Assembly (NCBI GenBank): GCA_029465975.1
Contig: CM055737.1
Span: forward strand, 12,613,959 to 12,677,958
Direction: 5' to 3'
Length of the DNA: 64,000 nt
Origin: Dallia pectoralis
Taxonomy: Eukaryota; Chordata; Actinopteri; Esociformes; Umbridae
Below the pieces are notes generated by a model. That model searched no databases. It saw only the letters and a list, made by a program, of their open reading frames with translations, and was not told where the DNA came from. A program made the position numbers and the translations under genes. Positions 12,363 through 22,645 of the stretch are shown piece after piece (the first letter of the stretch is position 1; every line of letters begins with the position of its first letter).

Positions 12363-12680
12363 ATGAAATTACTCATGCACACAGAAGGACGTGGGACATA
12401 CATAAGTCCGGGGGCATACGGCAGAAAGAGCATAAAACTGGAACGGTTATGGTCCGATCTATATGAAACTGAACCCGTTTTGGTCCGATCTTTATTAAAC
12501 TGGAAGGGTTTTGGTCTGATCTATATGAACACTGTGCGCAGTTCAACCGGGTTAGTTTGCTGCTGTCTCATGTGCACTCGTAACAATAATGAACACTGTG
12601 CGCAGTGCAACCGGTTCGTTTGCGTGTCCTGCTCAAGCAGACAAACAACTGAAGCTGCGTGCCTGTGGACGGATAAATAA
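12363..12680 (+). pseudogene. Cysteine-rich open frame inside the hAT-like element
   Basis: A 105-codon frame. Its last 40 residues hold a spaced cysteine pattern, CTRNNNEHCAQCNRFVCVSC, i.e. C-x6-C-x2-C-x4-C-x2-C with a His before the second Cys. This spacing resembles the zinc-binding C-terminal domain of some piggyBac-family (PGBD) transposases, as I remember that family, and the frame stops soon after. The first part has no recognisable domain and includes a translated 31-bp repeat (12435-12527). Alternatives are a chance frame or another zinc-finger remnant. It could be a fragment of an unrelated transposase captured or nested in this element. Confidence 0.3.
12435..12527. repeat. Three tandem 31-bp repeats inside the hAT-like element
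   Basis: Three adjacent 31-bp units begin AAACTG and end GATCT-TATATG or a close variant, sharing GGTCCGATCT. Immediately after, ATGAACACTGTGCGCAGT occurs twice about 60 bp apart (about 12525 and 12588), so the region has been locally duplicated more than once. Confidence 0.8.
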
Positions 12681-13034
12681 TTATAAATAGATTTGTTTAT
12701 CGGCCAATCATGCGCAAATCATTTGATTGCAAGTCGCTTGTGATCTAAAATGTGTAGCATTTACTACATCAACATAGGACATACAGTTTGATGGATTTTC
12801 ATTTATTCGATTTTTGGAAATTTTAATATCATAGCCTGTGCATTTTAAAATCATGGTTTTATTTTCGTATTTTATGTTTACATAAGACAATAAATAGGCC
12901 TACATACTCTTTTAATAAAATTCATTTAATTCAGGATGACAACACAGTAGATGATCTGATGCTGTTGGTCAAGTGTTTTTTTTACATTGGTCATTGGACC
13001 AAAAACATGTCATATTATTTAGTGTTGATATGAC

Positions 13035-13197
13035 TGGTCTCGGTCTCGGCCCCCTTTGGTATCGGTCTCGTCTCGGTCTCGGCCACCTTCGGTCTCGGTC
13101 TCGTCTCGGTCTCGGCCCCCTTCGGTCTTGGTCTCGTCTCGGTCTCGGCCCCCTTCGGTCTCGGTCTCGTCTCGGTCTCGCTTTAGGTGGTCTCGAG
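13035..13197. repeat. Right subterminal GGTCTCG array, about 33 bp period
   Basis: About four to five copies of a unit built from GGTCTCGGTCTCGTCTCGG followed by TCTCGGCCCCCTTC, lying just inside the right terminal repeat. It is in the same orientation as the left array and not inverted. Confidence 0.88.
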
Positions 13198-13215
13198 CAC
13201 AGCTCTGCCAGGCTA

Positions 13216-13355
13216 TCATTATTTTTGATGTACTGTACTTACAAACCACAGCCTCACTTCCTACAAACAGTGCAAGAAAAATGTCCCAAAAAAACAACAT
13301 CTTGTAACAACATAAACACACGTAATGAGTTCTAGGATGTGACTCTGTCTTCTGT
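13216..13355. other. Unique spacer
   Basis: Unique non-coding sequence between the transposon and the 55-bp array. Nothing recognised. Confidence 0.5.
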
Positions 13356-15393
13356 CAGATGGTAACATCTCATCAAACATGACCACCATGTTCCCCTCTC
13401 CTGTCTTTATCAGATGGTAACATCTCATCAAACATGACCACCATGTTCCCCTCTCCTGTCTTTATCAGATGGTAACTTCTCATCAAACATGACCACCATG
13501 TTCCCCTCTCCTGTCTTTATCAGATGGTAACTTCTCATCAAACATGACCACCATGTTCCCCTCTCCTGTCTTTATCAGATGGTAACTTCTCATCAAACAT
13601 GACCACCATGTTCCCCTCTCCTGTCTTTATCAGACGGTAACATCTCATCAAACATGACCACCATGTTCCCCTCTCCTGTCTTTATCAGATGGTAACATCT
13701 CATCAAACATGACCACCATGTTCCCCTCTCCTGTCTTTATCAGATGGTAACTTCTCATCAAACATGACCACCATGTTCCCCTCTCCTGTCCCTATCAGAT
13801 GGTAACTTCTCATCAAACATGACCACCATGTTCCCCTCTCCTGTCTTTATCAGATGGTAACATCTCATCAAACATGACCACCATGTTCCCCTCTCCTGTC
13901 TTTATCAGATGGTAACTTCTCATCAAACATGACCACCATGTTCCCCTCTCCTGTCTTTATCAGATGGTAACTTCTCATCAAACATGACCACCATGTTCCC
14001 TCAAACTCCTGTCCCTGTCTTTATCAGATGGTAACTTCTCATCAAACATGACCACCATGTTCCCCTCTCCTGTCTTTATCAGATGGTAACTTCTCATCAA
14101 ACATGACCACCATGTTCCCCTCTCCTGTCTTTATCAGATGGTAACTTCTCATCAAACATGACCACCATGTTCCCCTCTCCTGTCTTTATCAGATGGTAAC
14201 TTCTCATCAAACATGACCACCATGTTCCCCTCTCCTGTCTTTATCAGATGGTAACTTCTCATCAAACATGACCACCATGTTCCCCTCTCCTGTCCCTATC
14301 AGATGGTAACTTCTCATCAAACATGACCACCATGTTCCCCTCTCCTGTCTTTATCAGATGGTAACTTCTCATCAAACATGACCACCATGTTCCCCTCTCC
14401 TGTCTTTATCAGATGGTAACTTCTCATCAAACATGACCACCATGTTCCCCTCTCCTGTCTTTATCAGATGGTAACTTCTCATCAAACATGACCACCATGT
14501 TCCCCTCTCCTGTCCCTATCAGATGGTAACTTCTCATCAAACATGACCACCATGTTCCCCTCTCCTGTCTTTATCAGATGGTAACTTCTCATCAAACATG
14601 ACCACCATGTTCCCCTCTCCTGTCTTTATCAGATGGTAACTTCTCATCAAACATGACCACCATGTTCCCCTCTCCTGTCTTTATCAGATGGTAACTTCTC
14701 ATCAAACATGACCACCATGTTCCCCTCTCCTGTCTTTATCAGATGGTAACATCTCATCAAACATGACCACCATGTTCCCCTCTCCTGTCTTTATCAGATG
14801 GTAACATCTCATCAAACATGACCACCATGTTCCCCTCTCCTGTCTTTATCAGATGGTAACTTCTCATCAAACATGACCACCATGTTCCCCTCTCCTGTCC
14901 CTATCAGATGGTAACTTCTCATCAAACATGACCACCATGTTCCCTCTCCTGTCTTTATCAGATGGTAACATCTCATCAAACATGACCACCATGTTCCCCT
15001 CTCCTGTCTTTATCAGATGGTAACTTCTCATCAAACATGACCACCATGTTCCCTCTCCTGTCTTTATCAGATGGTAACTTCTCATCAAACATGACCACCA
15101 TGTTCCCCTCTCCTGTCCTTTATCAGATGGTAACTTCTCATCAAACATGACCACCATGTTCCCTCTCCTGTCTTTATCAGATGGTAACTTCTCATCAAAC
15201 ATGACCACCATGTTCCCCTCTCCTGTCTTTATCAGATGGTAACTTCTCATCAAACATGACCACCATGTTCCCCTCTCCTGTCTTTATCAGATGGTAACTT
15301 CTCATCAAACATGACCACCATGTTCCCCTCTCCTGTCTTTATCAGATGGTAACTTCTCATCAAACATGACCACCATGTTCCCCTCTCCTGTCC
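13356..15393. repeat. 55-bp minisatellite array
   Basis: About 37 tandem copies of a highly uniform 55-bp unit containing CAGATGGTAACTTCTCATCA, AACATGACCACCATGTTCCC and CTCTCCTGTCTTTAT. Two main variable sites are AACTTC versus AACATC and TCTTTATC versus TCCCTATC. One copy near 13998-14025 has a short insertion, and a few late copies have lost one C. The unit contains a near-palindrome, CATGACCACCATG. Minus-strand open frames are repeat translations. Confidence 0.97.
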
Positions 15394-16689
15394 TATGTAT
15401 CTGCTCAGGTTACCCTTGTACACTTCTCCTTCACACCAAGTCATTGTTCAAATTCCACCAATCACTGACGCTGCTGCAGCTGAATAAAAAATGAAATCCA
15501 CGAACATTTGCTTTCCCGTGAAGGCAAGAAGTTTCCTTGAAATCTTTAATGTGTATAGCCTCTATTCTGATCATTACGACATTAGGGGCTGTGTGAGCGG
15601 GGGAATAGAGGGGAATAGAAGAGGAGTGGAAACTTCAGAGAGACATAAGTAGCAAAGTTGAGCTAAAGAAGCTGGAGCGTGGAATCACAAGAACAAAACC
15701 CCTTGGGGGAGAGACGGGGAACGAGAGAGGGGGAGGGATAGAGAGAGAGAGAGCGTGTTGGGGTTTCTCTGCTCGGCTCACTGCTGCTGACTGCTCAGTG
15801 TTGGGGATGATAAAACAGTGGGTGAAGCAGGGCCCTGGGCTACAGTTCCTATACAGAGACAGAGGCACACTGAGACACTGGCTGCTATCTAACTGCTAAA
15901 GCACCTGCCTCAATGGATGGGCTGATTGCACAGCCCTGACTCATCTCTGGCTATGTCTAACCCCGGGGAGTCTCCGATTGGCATGAAGATACTAATGGAG
16001 CGAAGCGGCACTCACTGCTGGGAATGCAAACCTCCCAAAGCGGGAATGCAACGGAAGTCTACACGGGATCAGCGAGCACAGAGTCAGCCCTGGGTTTTGA
16101 TTTAGACCACCTTAATCAGTTCCTATATCAGGTGGCGCAAGGGGGGGGGAGGTCTCTGTGATTCTAGTACCACCCCTAGTTCTTTAGAAATGTGGTACCG
16201 GTAGTTCTAATTCCAAGTTACACCTGGTACATAATAAACTTCCTGTCAGGTTATACAGGTCACATCCCTGCTGGTTTTAAATGTTTCACAGCATACCGCA
16301 ATTTAAGCTTCAGCTTGTACCAGAGAATTGAATCTTCGAAAAATTATCAGCTCAGATGCAACAGACGGCCAAGTGTTCAATGTACTCTGATCAAACTGGC
16401 ACCACTGTCCTAAATTTCAGATGGAGGGAAAGGGAAGGAAAAACAGAGAGCAGGAGAAAGAACAATTTGAAGATAAAATATAGATTCAGTGGAGACGGCT
16501 AAAGAAGATTAAATGGGGAGATAAAAGTGTGAACTGGAGATGTAATCATACATCAAAGGTTAGGGTTCCCCACCCACGGGTTCTCCCCCAGGCGAACTCC
16601 TCTGCTGTAGAGGAGCCCGGTGATGAGGTGGGAGAGAGGAGCGCCATCTGAGGAGAAATCTCTCAGTGAGGACTGTCACCACCTCAATG
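15394..16689. other. Unique non-coding DNA
   Basis: Non-repetitive sequence with a G run at about 16141-16150 and GA-rich patches at about 15720-15755 and 16425-16470. The balanced stretch at about 15440-15600 could be a regulatory element, but nothing specific is recognised. Frames up to 77 codons show no domain. Confidence 0.45.
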
Positions 16690-17140
16690 CTCTGTTAAAA
16701 AGACGCCTGGAATGAAAAAGTCAACAAACCCAGGCTTTTTATATATCGACACCGAGCACCAGCACAGAAGAAAAAACAAAAAACACCCGAGGAAAGCTGT
16801 GCGTTCAGTCTGCGTGTCTGTAAAAGTGCAGAGGGGAAATTATCTTATAATGTGTTTGAAGTTAAACGGAGGTCTCTAATATAACATAAAGCTTGATTAA
16901 GAAAGAAAGTCATCTCCTCACAGCTCAGTTAAAAAGACACCCAAAATATGAAGTTTACTAACCAGGGCTTTTTTAAACACATAACAGCTGCACCAAGCAT
17001 CTCCAGAGAAGAAATAACACCGACGGAAAACCGAACGGTCTGCCTTAGTGACACCAAAAGCGCAGAAAGGAAATGATCTGATGTTTGAAGTTAAACGGAG
17101 GTCTCTAATATAACATAATGCTTAATTGAAATGAGCGTAT
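16690..17140 (+). repeat. Diverged tandem duplication, about 220 bp, two copies
   Basis: Copy 1 is about 16690-16905 and copy 2 about 16924-17135. Both run in the order GTTAAAAAGAC, CCAGGGCTTTTT or CCAGGCTTTTT, an ACA-rich middle with GAGCACC/AAGCATC, GCAGA-GGAAAT, then a shared block. Most of each copy has diverged clearly, but 16853-16889 and 17082-17118 are identical over 37 bases (starting TGTTTGAAGTTAAACGGAGG). A weak third trace (CTTAAAGACACCCGCAGG) lies at about 17167. There is no coding frame. Confidence 0.82.
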
Positions 17141-17880
17141 GAGCCTGGAGAGGATCCACAGCATGTTCTTAAAGACACCCGCAGGTTAATAGCATCTCAG
17201 TGCCACACTGAGTTACACTGTGTTAATCAGAGATGTGACTGGCGAGCAATGAAGCCTATCAATCCCAGTGCTCTCTGAGGAGGTGTGTGTGTGTGTTAAC
17301 GCATGTCGACTGTAAGGACCATGAGAGCAGCCTGTTTGACCTCACTAATAAAGCGTTATTAGAGAGACAGAAACGTGAAGTACCGGGTATTTGATGCCCC
17401 TTCATGAGAACGGTTCTGGAGGTCGGCTGTGGAACCGCGGTATAGCTCTGGTTTCTTACTGTAACATGGCATTTATATCACCCAACGTCCTATTCACTTT
17501 GTCTCAGTCTAACTAACACAATGAGAGCTGTACATGCATGTTTCCACTGCTGCAGGCAAAGAGATCAACCAGGAGCAGCCAACACATGCCTTCATGTCCC
17601 CTCTGCCATGCAACTAATCCTGTCCATTGTGGAAAGTAGATCTGTGGTGTGGAATGTCTTACATCTCATTGATGCCAAGCCTGAAGCCCACCAATTTGAC
17701 CACGCTGTGAATTAGAAGAGCATGGAAGAAACCATGACTATCCATCTGATGTCGGCAAGGAAACTATTTTTGTCCGCTGTCTATTCACCCGGCCAAATAT
17801 AAAGAAGCACTTGGTAGAATGCTGTGTCCATCGATTAATTGGTCTCCTCCTCATCTTCCCTTACTGAACGACATCGAAGT
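17141..17880. other. Unique non-coding DNA
   Basis: Unique sequence; only a very short GT tract at about 17284-17296. The 64-codon frame at 17521 has no recognisable domain. Confidence 0.45.
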
Positions 17881-19850
17881 AGTGTTACCTAGTCCAGACT
17901 GGTCCAGGGTGGAGGGAGTATTAGCTAGTCCAGACTGGTTTAGGGTGGGGGGAGTATTAGCTAGTCCAGACTGGTTTAGGGGGAGTATTACCTAGTCCAG
18001 ACTGGTCCAGGGTGGGGGAGTATTAGCTAGTCCAGACTGGTTTAGGGTGGGGGAGTATTAGCTAGTCCAGACTGGTTTGGAGTATTAGCTAGTCCAGACT
18101 TCCAGGGTGGGGGGGCTAGTCCAGACTGGTTCAGGGTGGGGGAGTATTAGCTAGTCCAGACTGGTTTAGGGTGGGGGAGTATTAGCTAGTCCAGACTGGT
18201 TTAGGGTGGGGGAGTATTAGCTAGTCCAGACTGGTTTTTCCAGACTGGTTTAGGGTGGGGAGTATTAGCTAGTCCAGACTGGTTTAGGGTGGGGGAGTAT
18301 TAGCTAGTCCAGACTGGTTTAGGGTGGGGGAGTATTACCTAGTCCAGACTGGTTTAGGGTGGGGGGAGTATTAGCTAGTCCAGTGGGGTTTAGGGTGGGG
18401 AGTATTAGCTAGTCCAGGCTGGTTGAGGGTGGGGGAGTATTAGCGAGTCCAGTGGGGTTTAGGGTGGGGGAGTATTAGCTAGTCCAGGGTGGTTTAGGGT
18501 GGGGGAGTATTAGCTAGTCCAGACTGGTTTAGGGTGGGGAGTATTAGCTAGTCCAGACTGGTTTAGGGTTGGGGGAGTATTAGCTAGTCCAGACTGGTTT
18601 AGGGTGGCGGGAGTATTAGCTAGTCCAGACTGGTTTAGGGTGGGGAGTATTAGCTAGTCCAGACTGGTTTAGGGTGGGGGGAGTATTAGCTAGTCCAGAC
18701 TGGTTTAGGGTGGGGGGAGTATTAGCTAGTCCAGACTGGTTTAGGGTGGGGGAGTATTAGCTAGCCAAGACTGGTTTAGGGTGGGGGAGTATTAGCTAGT
18801 CCAGGGTGGTTTAGGGTGGGGGAGTATTAGCTAGTCCAGGGTGGTTTAGGGTGGGGGAGTATTAGCTAGTCCAGACTGGTTTAGGGTGGGGAGTATTAGC
18901 TAGTCCAGGGTGGTTTAGGGTGGGGGAGTATTAGCTAGTCCAGACTGGTTTAGGGTGGGGAGTATTAGCTAGTCCAGACTGGTTTAGGGTGGGGAGTATT
19001 AGCTAGTCCAGACTGGTTTAGGGTGGGGGAGTATTAGCTAGTCCAGGGTGGTTTAGGGTGGGGGGAGTATTAGCTAGTCCAGACTGGTTTAGGGTGGGGG
19101 AGTTTTAGCTAGTCCAGACTGGTTTAGGGTGGGGGGAGAATTAGCTAGTTCAGGGTGGTTTAGGGTGGGGGAGTATTAGCTAGTCCAGACTGGTTTAGGG
19201 TGGGGAGTATTAGCTAGTCCAGGGTGGTTTAGGGTGGGGGAGTATTAGCTAGTCCAGACTGGTTTAGGGTGGGGGAGTATTAGCTAGTCCAGACTGGTTT
19301 AGGGTGGGGGAGTATTAGCTAGTCCAGACTGGTTTAGGGTGGGGGAGTATTAGCTAGTCCAGACTGGTTTAGGGTGGGGAGTATTAGCTAGTCCAGGGTG
19401 GTTTAGGGTGGGGAGTATTAGCTAGTCCAGGGTGGTTTAGGGTGGGGGAGTATTAGCTAGTCTAGGGTGGTTTAGGGTGGGGAGTATTAGCTAGTCCAGG
19501 GTGGTTTAGGGTGGGGGGAGTATTAGCTAGTCCAGGGTGGTTTAGCTAGTCCAGGGGGTAGGGTGGGGGAGTATTAGCTAGTCCAGGGTGGTTTAGGGTG
19601 GGGGAATTAGCTAGTCCAGGGTGGTTTAGGGTGGGGGAGAATTAGCTAGTCCAGGGTGGTTTAGGGTGGGGGGAGTATTAGCTAGTCCAGGGTGGTTTAG
19701 GGTGGGGGGAGTATTAGCTAGTCCAGGGTGGTTTAGGGTGGGGGAGTATTAGCTAGTCCAGACTGGTTTAGGGTGGGGGGAGTTTTAGCTAGTCCAGACT
19801 GGTTTAGGGTGGGGGGAGTTTTAGCTAGTCCAGGGTGGTTTGAGGTGGGC
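17881..19850 (+). repeat. G-rich array of about 36 bp units with TTTAGGG
   Basis: About 55 copies of AGTATTAGCTAGTCCAGACT followed by GGTTTAGGGTGGGGG. Unit length varies by 1-3 bases through the length of the G run (GGGG to GGGGGG). A second sequence variant, CCAGGGTGGTT for CCAGACTGGTT, becomes more common toward the 3' side. A few units are truncated or fused (about 18075-18115, 18235-18245, 19540-19560). The + strand is strongly G-rich over C. Confidence 0.96.
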
Positions 19851-20570
19851 TGTAAGAATGAAATACAAGTGCATCCCTTATATAGTTTGACATCAGACAT
19901 ATTGATCACTGGTGCACCAAACAACTTAGCCACTAAGTGTAAAACCAATTCTGTGAGGGCCTTGTGCTTGCTGTTGTTTTTCTTTGAATACATAGTTACC
20001 AATTAACCAATTAAGCATACGGTAGAAACAAAACCCTAAGGCATTCCTCTATGTGATGGGTTTTCTATATAAAATAGGGCATGTCGCCAAACGATCAGTC
20101 TGAGGTGATTCCCAGACTCGGATATAACAGCTGCAGATCAAGGAACCAGACTGTCGGTGAATGTTCATCAGAACTGTCTTGATGCAGGCCCACTGTCTTA
20201 GTAATCAGCCATCTGATTGGACCAGGAGCCACATACTGGAAGATGGAGGGAAGTGAAGGGAAATAATCTGCAGTACTTCCTGTTAAGGGATGGTGGGGAA
20301 GAGCGGGGGGGAAGGGGGTGGGTAGGTAACTTGCATACCACAAAAAAGCATGGAGCTAGTAGAGTTTTAAGTAACAGGCAGAAGGAATTTGTCTAGTCCA
20401 GGCTCAGTGAAATAATATTACACATATACTTAAAGTTCAAAGAGGCTGTGGGTAAAAATCCCCCCGGCTCCCAGGCTAAACTGCTCTCATTTAGCAGTGT
20501 GGTAATACAGCAAATAAACAGATAAGCGCTCCCATTCAGAGCCCCACTCCACAAGTGTACCCTGACTTAG
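19851..20570. other. Unique non-coding DNA
   Basis: Unique sequence with no recognised gene. The open frames near 19773-20006 straddle the array edge and are not convincing. Confidence 0.45.
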
Positions 20571-20910
20571 CCACCTAATGCCACAAGCACCCCTGAAATG
20601 AGGTGCTCCAACGCGGTGCCGAAACACATTTCCTTAAAGGCGCCGGCATTTGATTGAGCTTCCTTTTGCCTAAATTATGGCGTACATTAACTCCATCCAC
20701 GGCCACCGATTTTAATCCATCAATTACCCAAAGAGCTGTTGCAAATTCTCCCCGTCGCTCGCGAATTGCGTCTCCGCACACGGTCTCGTGCAGATATGCC
20801 GCTCTCTATATTTATCTCTTCCTGATGCATATTTATTTTTAATTCGTATATGACTGGCGGCTGCGCTGTGATTCGCCATCCCGCGCCAGCATTAGTGGAC
20901 CAATAATAGG
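20571..20910. other. Candidate conserved non-coding element
   Basis: Repeat-free sequence rich in motifs that look like developmental factor sites: GCATTTGATTGAG, CTAAATTATGG, TTTTAATCCATCAATTACC, a GATGCATATTTATTTTTAAT stretch and GACCAATAATAGG. No sustained coding frame is present. The mix of CpG-containing and TAAT-rich blocks is typical of vertebrate conserved enhancers, but this is a judgement from texture without any alignment. Confidence 0.3.
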
Positions 20911-22020
20911 GCTAAGAATTACATGTGGAACCCTGTTGAAGCTCCATGGTGGGATTTTAGCTAGGACTTATCCTGTTCCCAATTATTCACTCCAGAAGCT
21001 TCTATTCGTGACTTCCTGAAATTCCTGTGAGAATTGACACGGGCCAGTTTGGTTAAACGGAGAAGGCGGTGTGCGGGGAGGTTTTAGGGATTCGAGAAAG
21101 GAGAGGATATTGGAAGAACTTAAGTTCGGCTGAGTTGACAAAAATCCCACATGACAAAGACTCGCTCAGACACTGAAGATATTTCGGCGCCGCAGATCAT
21201 TCGGCACATCTAGAGACAACGGGGAAGAAATGTAATTCCAAAACGTGCTGCAGTGGCTGTAGATGTTTTTGTAGATGTTTTTGTTTCTCACATCCACTGA
21301 CCTGACAGCTGTACAGTACCTGGTTTAAAGTTATCCCCAGAGCTTTTTTGTTTCTCTAACCAAAACTAAACTCCTCGTTCACCTCTCCTCGAACCAAGGA
21401 AAATGCTGGGAGATGACGCAGCACTGTGACTGTCACAAAACATTTAGCTTATCGAACAATGGACCAACAGGGGACCAATGGAAACCACTGCCCTCATGCA
21501 AACCAGAGTCAACAGACGGACCAACAAGGACCATGGCTCCTTTTCAAGGTGGAGATCAATGTGAGGCTACATTAAGAGAAAGGACAAAAAAGGCAGAAAC
21601 CTGGTGAATATTCCCCACAGTATCTATAATGCTCTATAAGCTCTATGGTGGTAGAAAACACCAGGAAACATTCAGAAAACATAGAGGAAGTAGAAGGTCA
21701 AACCCCGCTAACAGAGAACCAATCTCAAGCAGTTCATTGAATGTTTATTTTTTATATATATTTTTTTCTCTTAAATTATTACTGCATAGCTGTTGCATGC
21801 AATGTCACAAACATTTGATTGTTCAGAATGAAAATATGTCACTAGGTGCGTTTGACAGGCTGCACCCACATCTACAAAAAGGGTATAGTAAGGTGAACTG
21901 AAGTTAAATCCAATAGGACTGAGATTATGGCCAGGTGAACTGAGGTTCTGTTAAGGTGACCTGAGTTTATGGTTAGGTGAGCTGAGGTTATGGTTAGGTG
22001 ACCTGAAGTTATTGCCACGT
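20911..22020. other. Unique non-coding DNA
   Basis: Unique sequence. GTAGATGTTTTT occurs twice at about 21259-21283. A short AGGTGAACTGAGGTT-like motif recurs four to five times at about 21890-22012 (AGGTGA-CTGA-GTTATGG), a small degenerate repeat of about 25 bp. No exon recognised. Confidence 0.5.
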
Positions 22021-22205
22021 GAGATCAGGAAATCCCTCGTTGATACCTCTGCACAAAGGGCTAATTTGCATAACCCATGGCGTTCCCGGCTTTGTCAGCG
22101 ACGGGCACTCTAGACTGTGGAGGTCAGTGTGGTGCAATAAATGACCACTGCACCACCTGTGAGAGCCATATTTTATAATATAATCCTCATTAGATATATG
22201 ACCTT
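22021..22205. other. Candidate conserved non-coding element with octamer-like site
   Basis: Repeat-free sequence containing GGGCTAATTTGCATAACCC, which includes the octamer core ATTTGCAT. A further GTGCAATAAATGACCACTGC block and AATCCTCATTAGATATATG follow. There is no coding frame. The call rests on composition and motifs only. Confidence 0.28.
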
Positions 22206-22358
22206 CACAGAGTTTTTCTTAGCCGCCGTGTATCAACTTGTTCTTCTTGTTCAACTTGTCAATGTGTGCTCTGTTGGATTCAGGCAGGGTGTTTATAAAA
22301 GCACTTTGTGACAAGTTTGTTGTCAAAAGCTTTATAAATTAATTTGATTGATTGAGTT
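22206..22358 (+). mobile_element. LINE-type 3' tail fragment
   Basis: The sequence runs TCTTAGCCGCCGTG, then GGCAGGGTGTTTATAAAAGC, ACTTTGTGACAAG and CTTTATAAATTAATTTGATT, ending in GATTGATT repeats. This order matches a 3' terminal segment I associate with abundant fish LINE/SINE elements (CACTTTGTGACA followed by GGGCTTTATAAATAAATTTG and a GATT tail). No coding part is attached, so it is a 5'-truncated copy. The family assignment comes from memory. Confidence 0.45.
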
Positions 22359-22645
22359 TAATGTTGGGCACAGTCACACTTTCAGGTTTGTGATTTGGAG
22401 TGGTGGTATGGAATGAGGTGTGGGGGGAATTGGAGTTGTGATCTTTGGTTTGTGGTTGTGGTTGTGGGGGGTGGAGGGCTTTGGATCAAGTTCCTGGGCC
22501 AGCTGTCTCCAGGGCAGCGAGACCCTGACAGAAAGAGCATGGTCATAAGAACAGCAGCTCTGTAACACAAGCCTTATCTGTAAACAAACAACTCCACGGT
22601 CAACTCTCTCAGCTTGAAGTCCGCCAGTCACAGCCAGTTACTGAT
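22359..22645. other. Unique non-coding DNA, GT-rich patch
   Basis: GTGGTTGTGG-like stretch at about 22450-22480. No gene recognised. Confidence 0.45.

Larger units (their letters stand above)
11322..13215. mobile_element. hAT-like non-autonomous DNA transposon with 8-bp target duplication
   Basis: The element spans 11330-13207 (1,878 bp) and is flanked on both sides by the identical 8-mer CCAGGCTA (11322-11329 and 13208-13215). Its left end reads CAGAGCTGTAGTACTCGAGA. The right end, on the other strand, reads CAGAGCTGTGCTCGAGACC, so the terminal inverted repeats match apart from a 3-bp indel and one base. An 8-bp target duplication and CAGAG-type ends are characteristic of the hAT superfamily (Tol2 begins similarly). 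Subterminal regions carry many GGTCTCG repeats. No hAT transposase or BED zinc-finger frame is visible, so it would depend on a transposase from elsewhere. Alternative: a composite of several elements, given the cysteine-rich fragment inside. Confidence 0.88.

Noticed and set aside
13356..15393. Possible CRISPR-like array
   Set aside because: The 55-bp unit is contiguous, with no unique spacers, and the context is vertebrate.
17881..19850. Interstitial telomere array
   Set aside because: TTTAGGG appears once per 36-bp unit and is not tandem TTAGGG, so it is a minisatellite that merely contains a similar word.
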